From: Heligmosomoides polygyrus polygyrus
Lineage: Eukaryota; Nematoda; Chromadorea; Rhabditida; Heligmosomidae
Assembly: GCA_947396885.1 (NCBI GenBank)
Contig: OX377204.1
Location: 92,948,728 to 93,012,727 of the forward strand
Reading direction: 5' to 3'
DNA length: 64,000 bases
The notes under the pieces are model-generated. The model was not told the origin of the DNA. It made no database searches and saw only the letters and a list, made by a program, of their open reading frames with translations. This document shows positions 63,788 through 64,000 of the stretch, in pieces. Positions within the stretch are counted from its first letter, which is position 1. Each line of letters starts with the position of its first letter. A program made the position numbers and the translations under genes.

Positions 63788-64000
63788 GGGCGCATGTAGC
63801 GCAGTCGGAGGAGGCGCCGGCTGTCGCGTGCACCCGATACCAGGTTCCTGGTTCGGATTTCCCGAACCAGGCCAACCAAGCCTTCTATCCCTCCGGGGTC
63901 GGTGAATTCGTACCAGACTTGTCTGGGAAGGATAGAGCGCTGACTTGTTCGTCGGCTGGCCACAGCAAGTCATTGTATGGCCAAATACGCATTCAAATCG
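63788..64000 (+). repeat. tRNA-derived SINE family A, runs off the window
   Basis: Head GGGCGCATGTAGCGCAGTCG, GAGGAGGCGCCGGCTGTCGC, B-box-like GGTTCGGATTTCC, through TATGGCCAAATACGCATTC at the window end. Confidence 0.85.

Overview
The window is nematode-like nuclear DNA, most likely from a strongylid and probably a hookworm. The main reasons are an RTE-type LINE whose 774-residue endonuclease/reverse-transcriptase product I recognise as a family abundant in hookworm genomes, a Tc1 transposase, Penelope-like elements, many tRNA-derived SINEs and fold-back MITEs, and C-type-lectin exons with short nematode-style introns and splice sites. There is no prokaryotic organisation. Most open reading frames here are shadows of repeats. 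Family names come from recognising motifs; no database search was run.

The only host gene I can support is a secreted C-type-lectin-like (CTL) gene on the minus strand, present as two paralogues in a segmental duplication. Copy A occupies about 0.66-13.0 kb: a TATA box near 12.86 kb, a non-coding first exon, a signal-peptide/linker exon at 9,983-11,528 and a lectin exon at 1,283-1,400. Its remaining exons would lie left of the window. Copy B occupies about 27.6-39.5 kb: TATA box 39.43 kb, non-coding exon, signal exon 32,510-32,711, lectin exons 30,690-30,801 and 27,664-27,818. Splice phases agree across B (0, then 1, then 0). Copy A differs in three ways: its signal exon has gained a coding minisatellite (about 60 bp unit, roughly 420 residues of Gly-rich repeat), its start ATG reads ATT, and its first coding intron is swollen to 8.6 kb by composite VNTR elements.

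Between and beyond the two genes the sequence is a stack of mobile elements. At 13.5-15.0 kb an AT-rich island holds a Penelope-like reverse transcriptase fragment on the minus strand. Downstream of it is a structure with every conserved element of a hammerhead ribozyme, but with its three strands in an order that is not a circular permutation of any known hammerhead topology. It would have to form from two kissing hairpins. Conventional type I hammerhead-like motifs, typical of Penelope elements, occur at 27.0 and 27.4 kb (inverted pair), with weaker ones at 29.1, 42.6 and 44.5 kb. The full-length 5' part of an RTE LINE is at 34.3-37.1 kb, and 5'-truncated RTE relics are at 56.9-58.3 and 19.0-19.6 kb. 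CR1-like LINE relics are at 13.0-13.5, 52.5-53.7 and 59.1-59.5 kb. Mariner relics are at 40.0-40.9, 54.6-54.9 and 60.4-61.0 kb. A nearly intact Tc1 element with clear terminal repeats is at 45,901-47,472. From 42 to 64 kb two tRNA-derived SINE families dominate.

MITEs are informative here. An hAT-like family (8-bp duplications) has an empty site in the paralogous locus. A second family sits between CAG trinucleotides, and two members share a single CAG. Several gene-free stretches hold nothing I can name, and these are stated individually.
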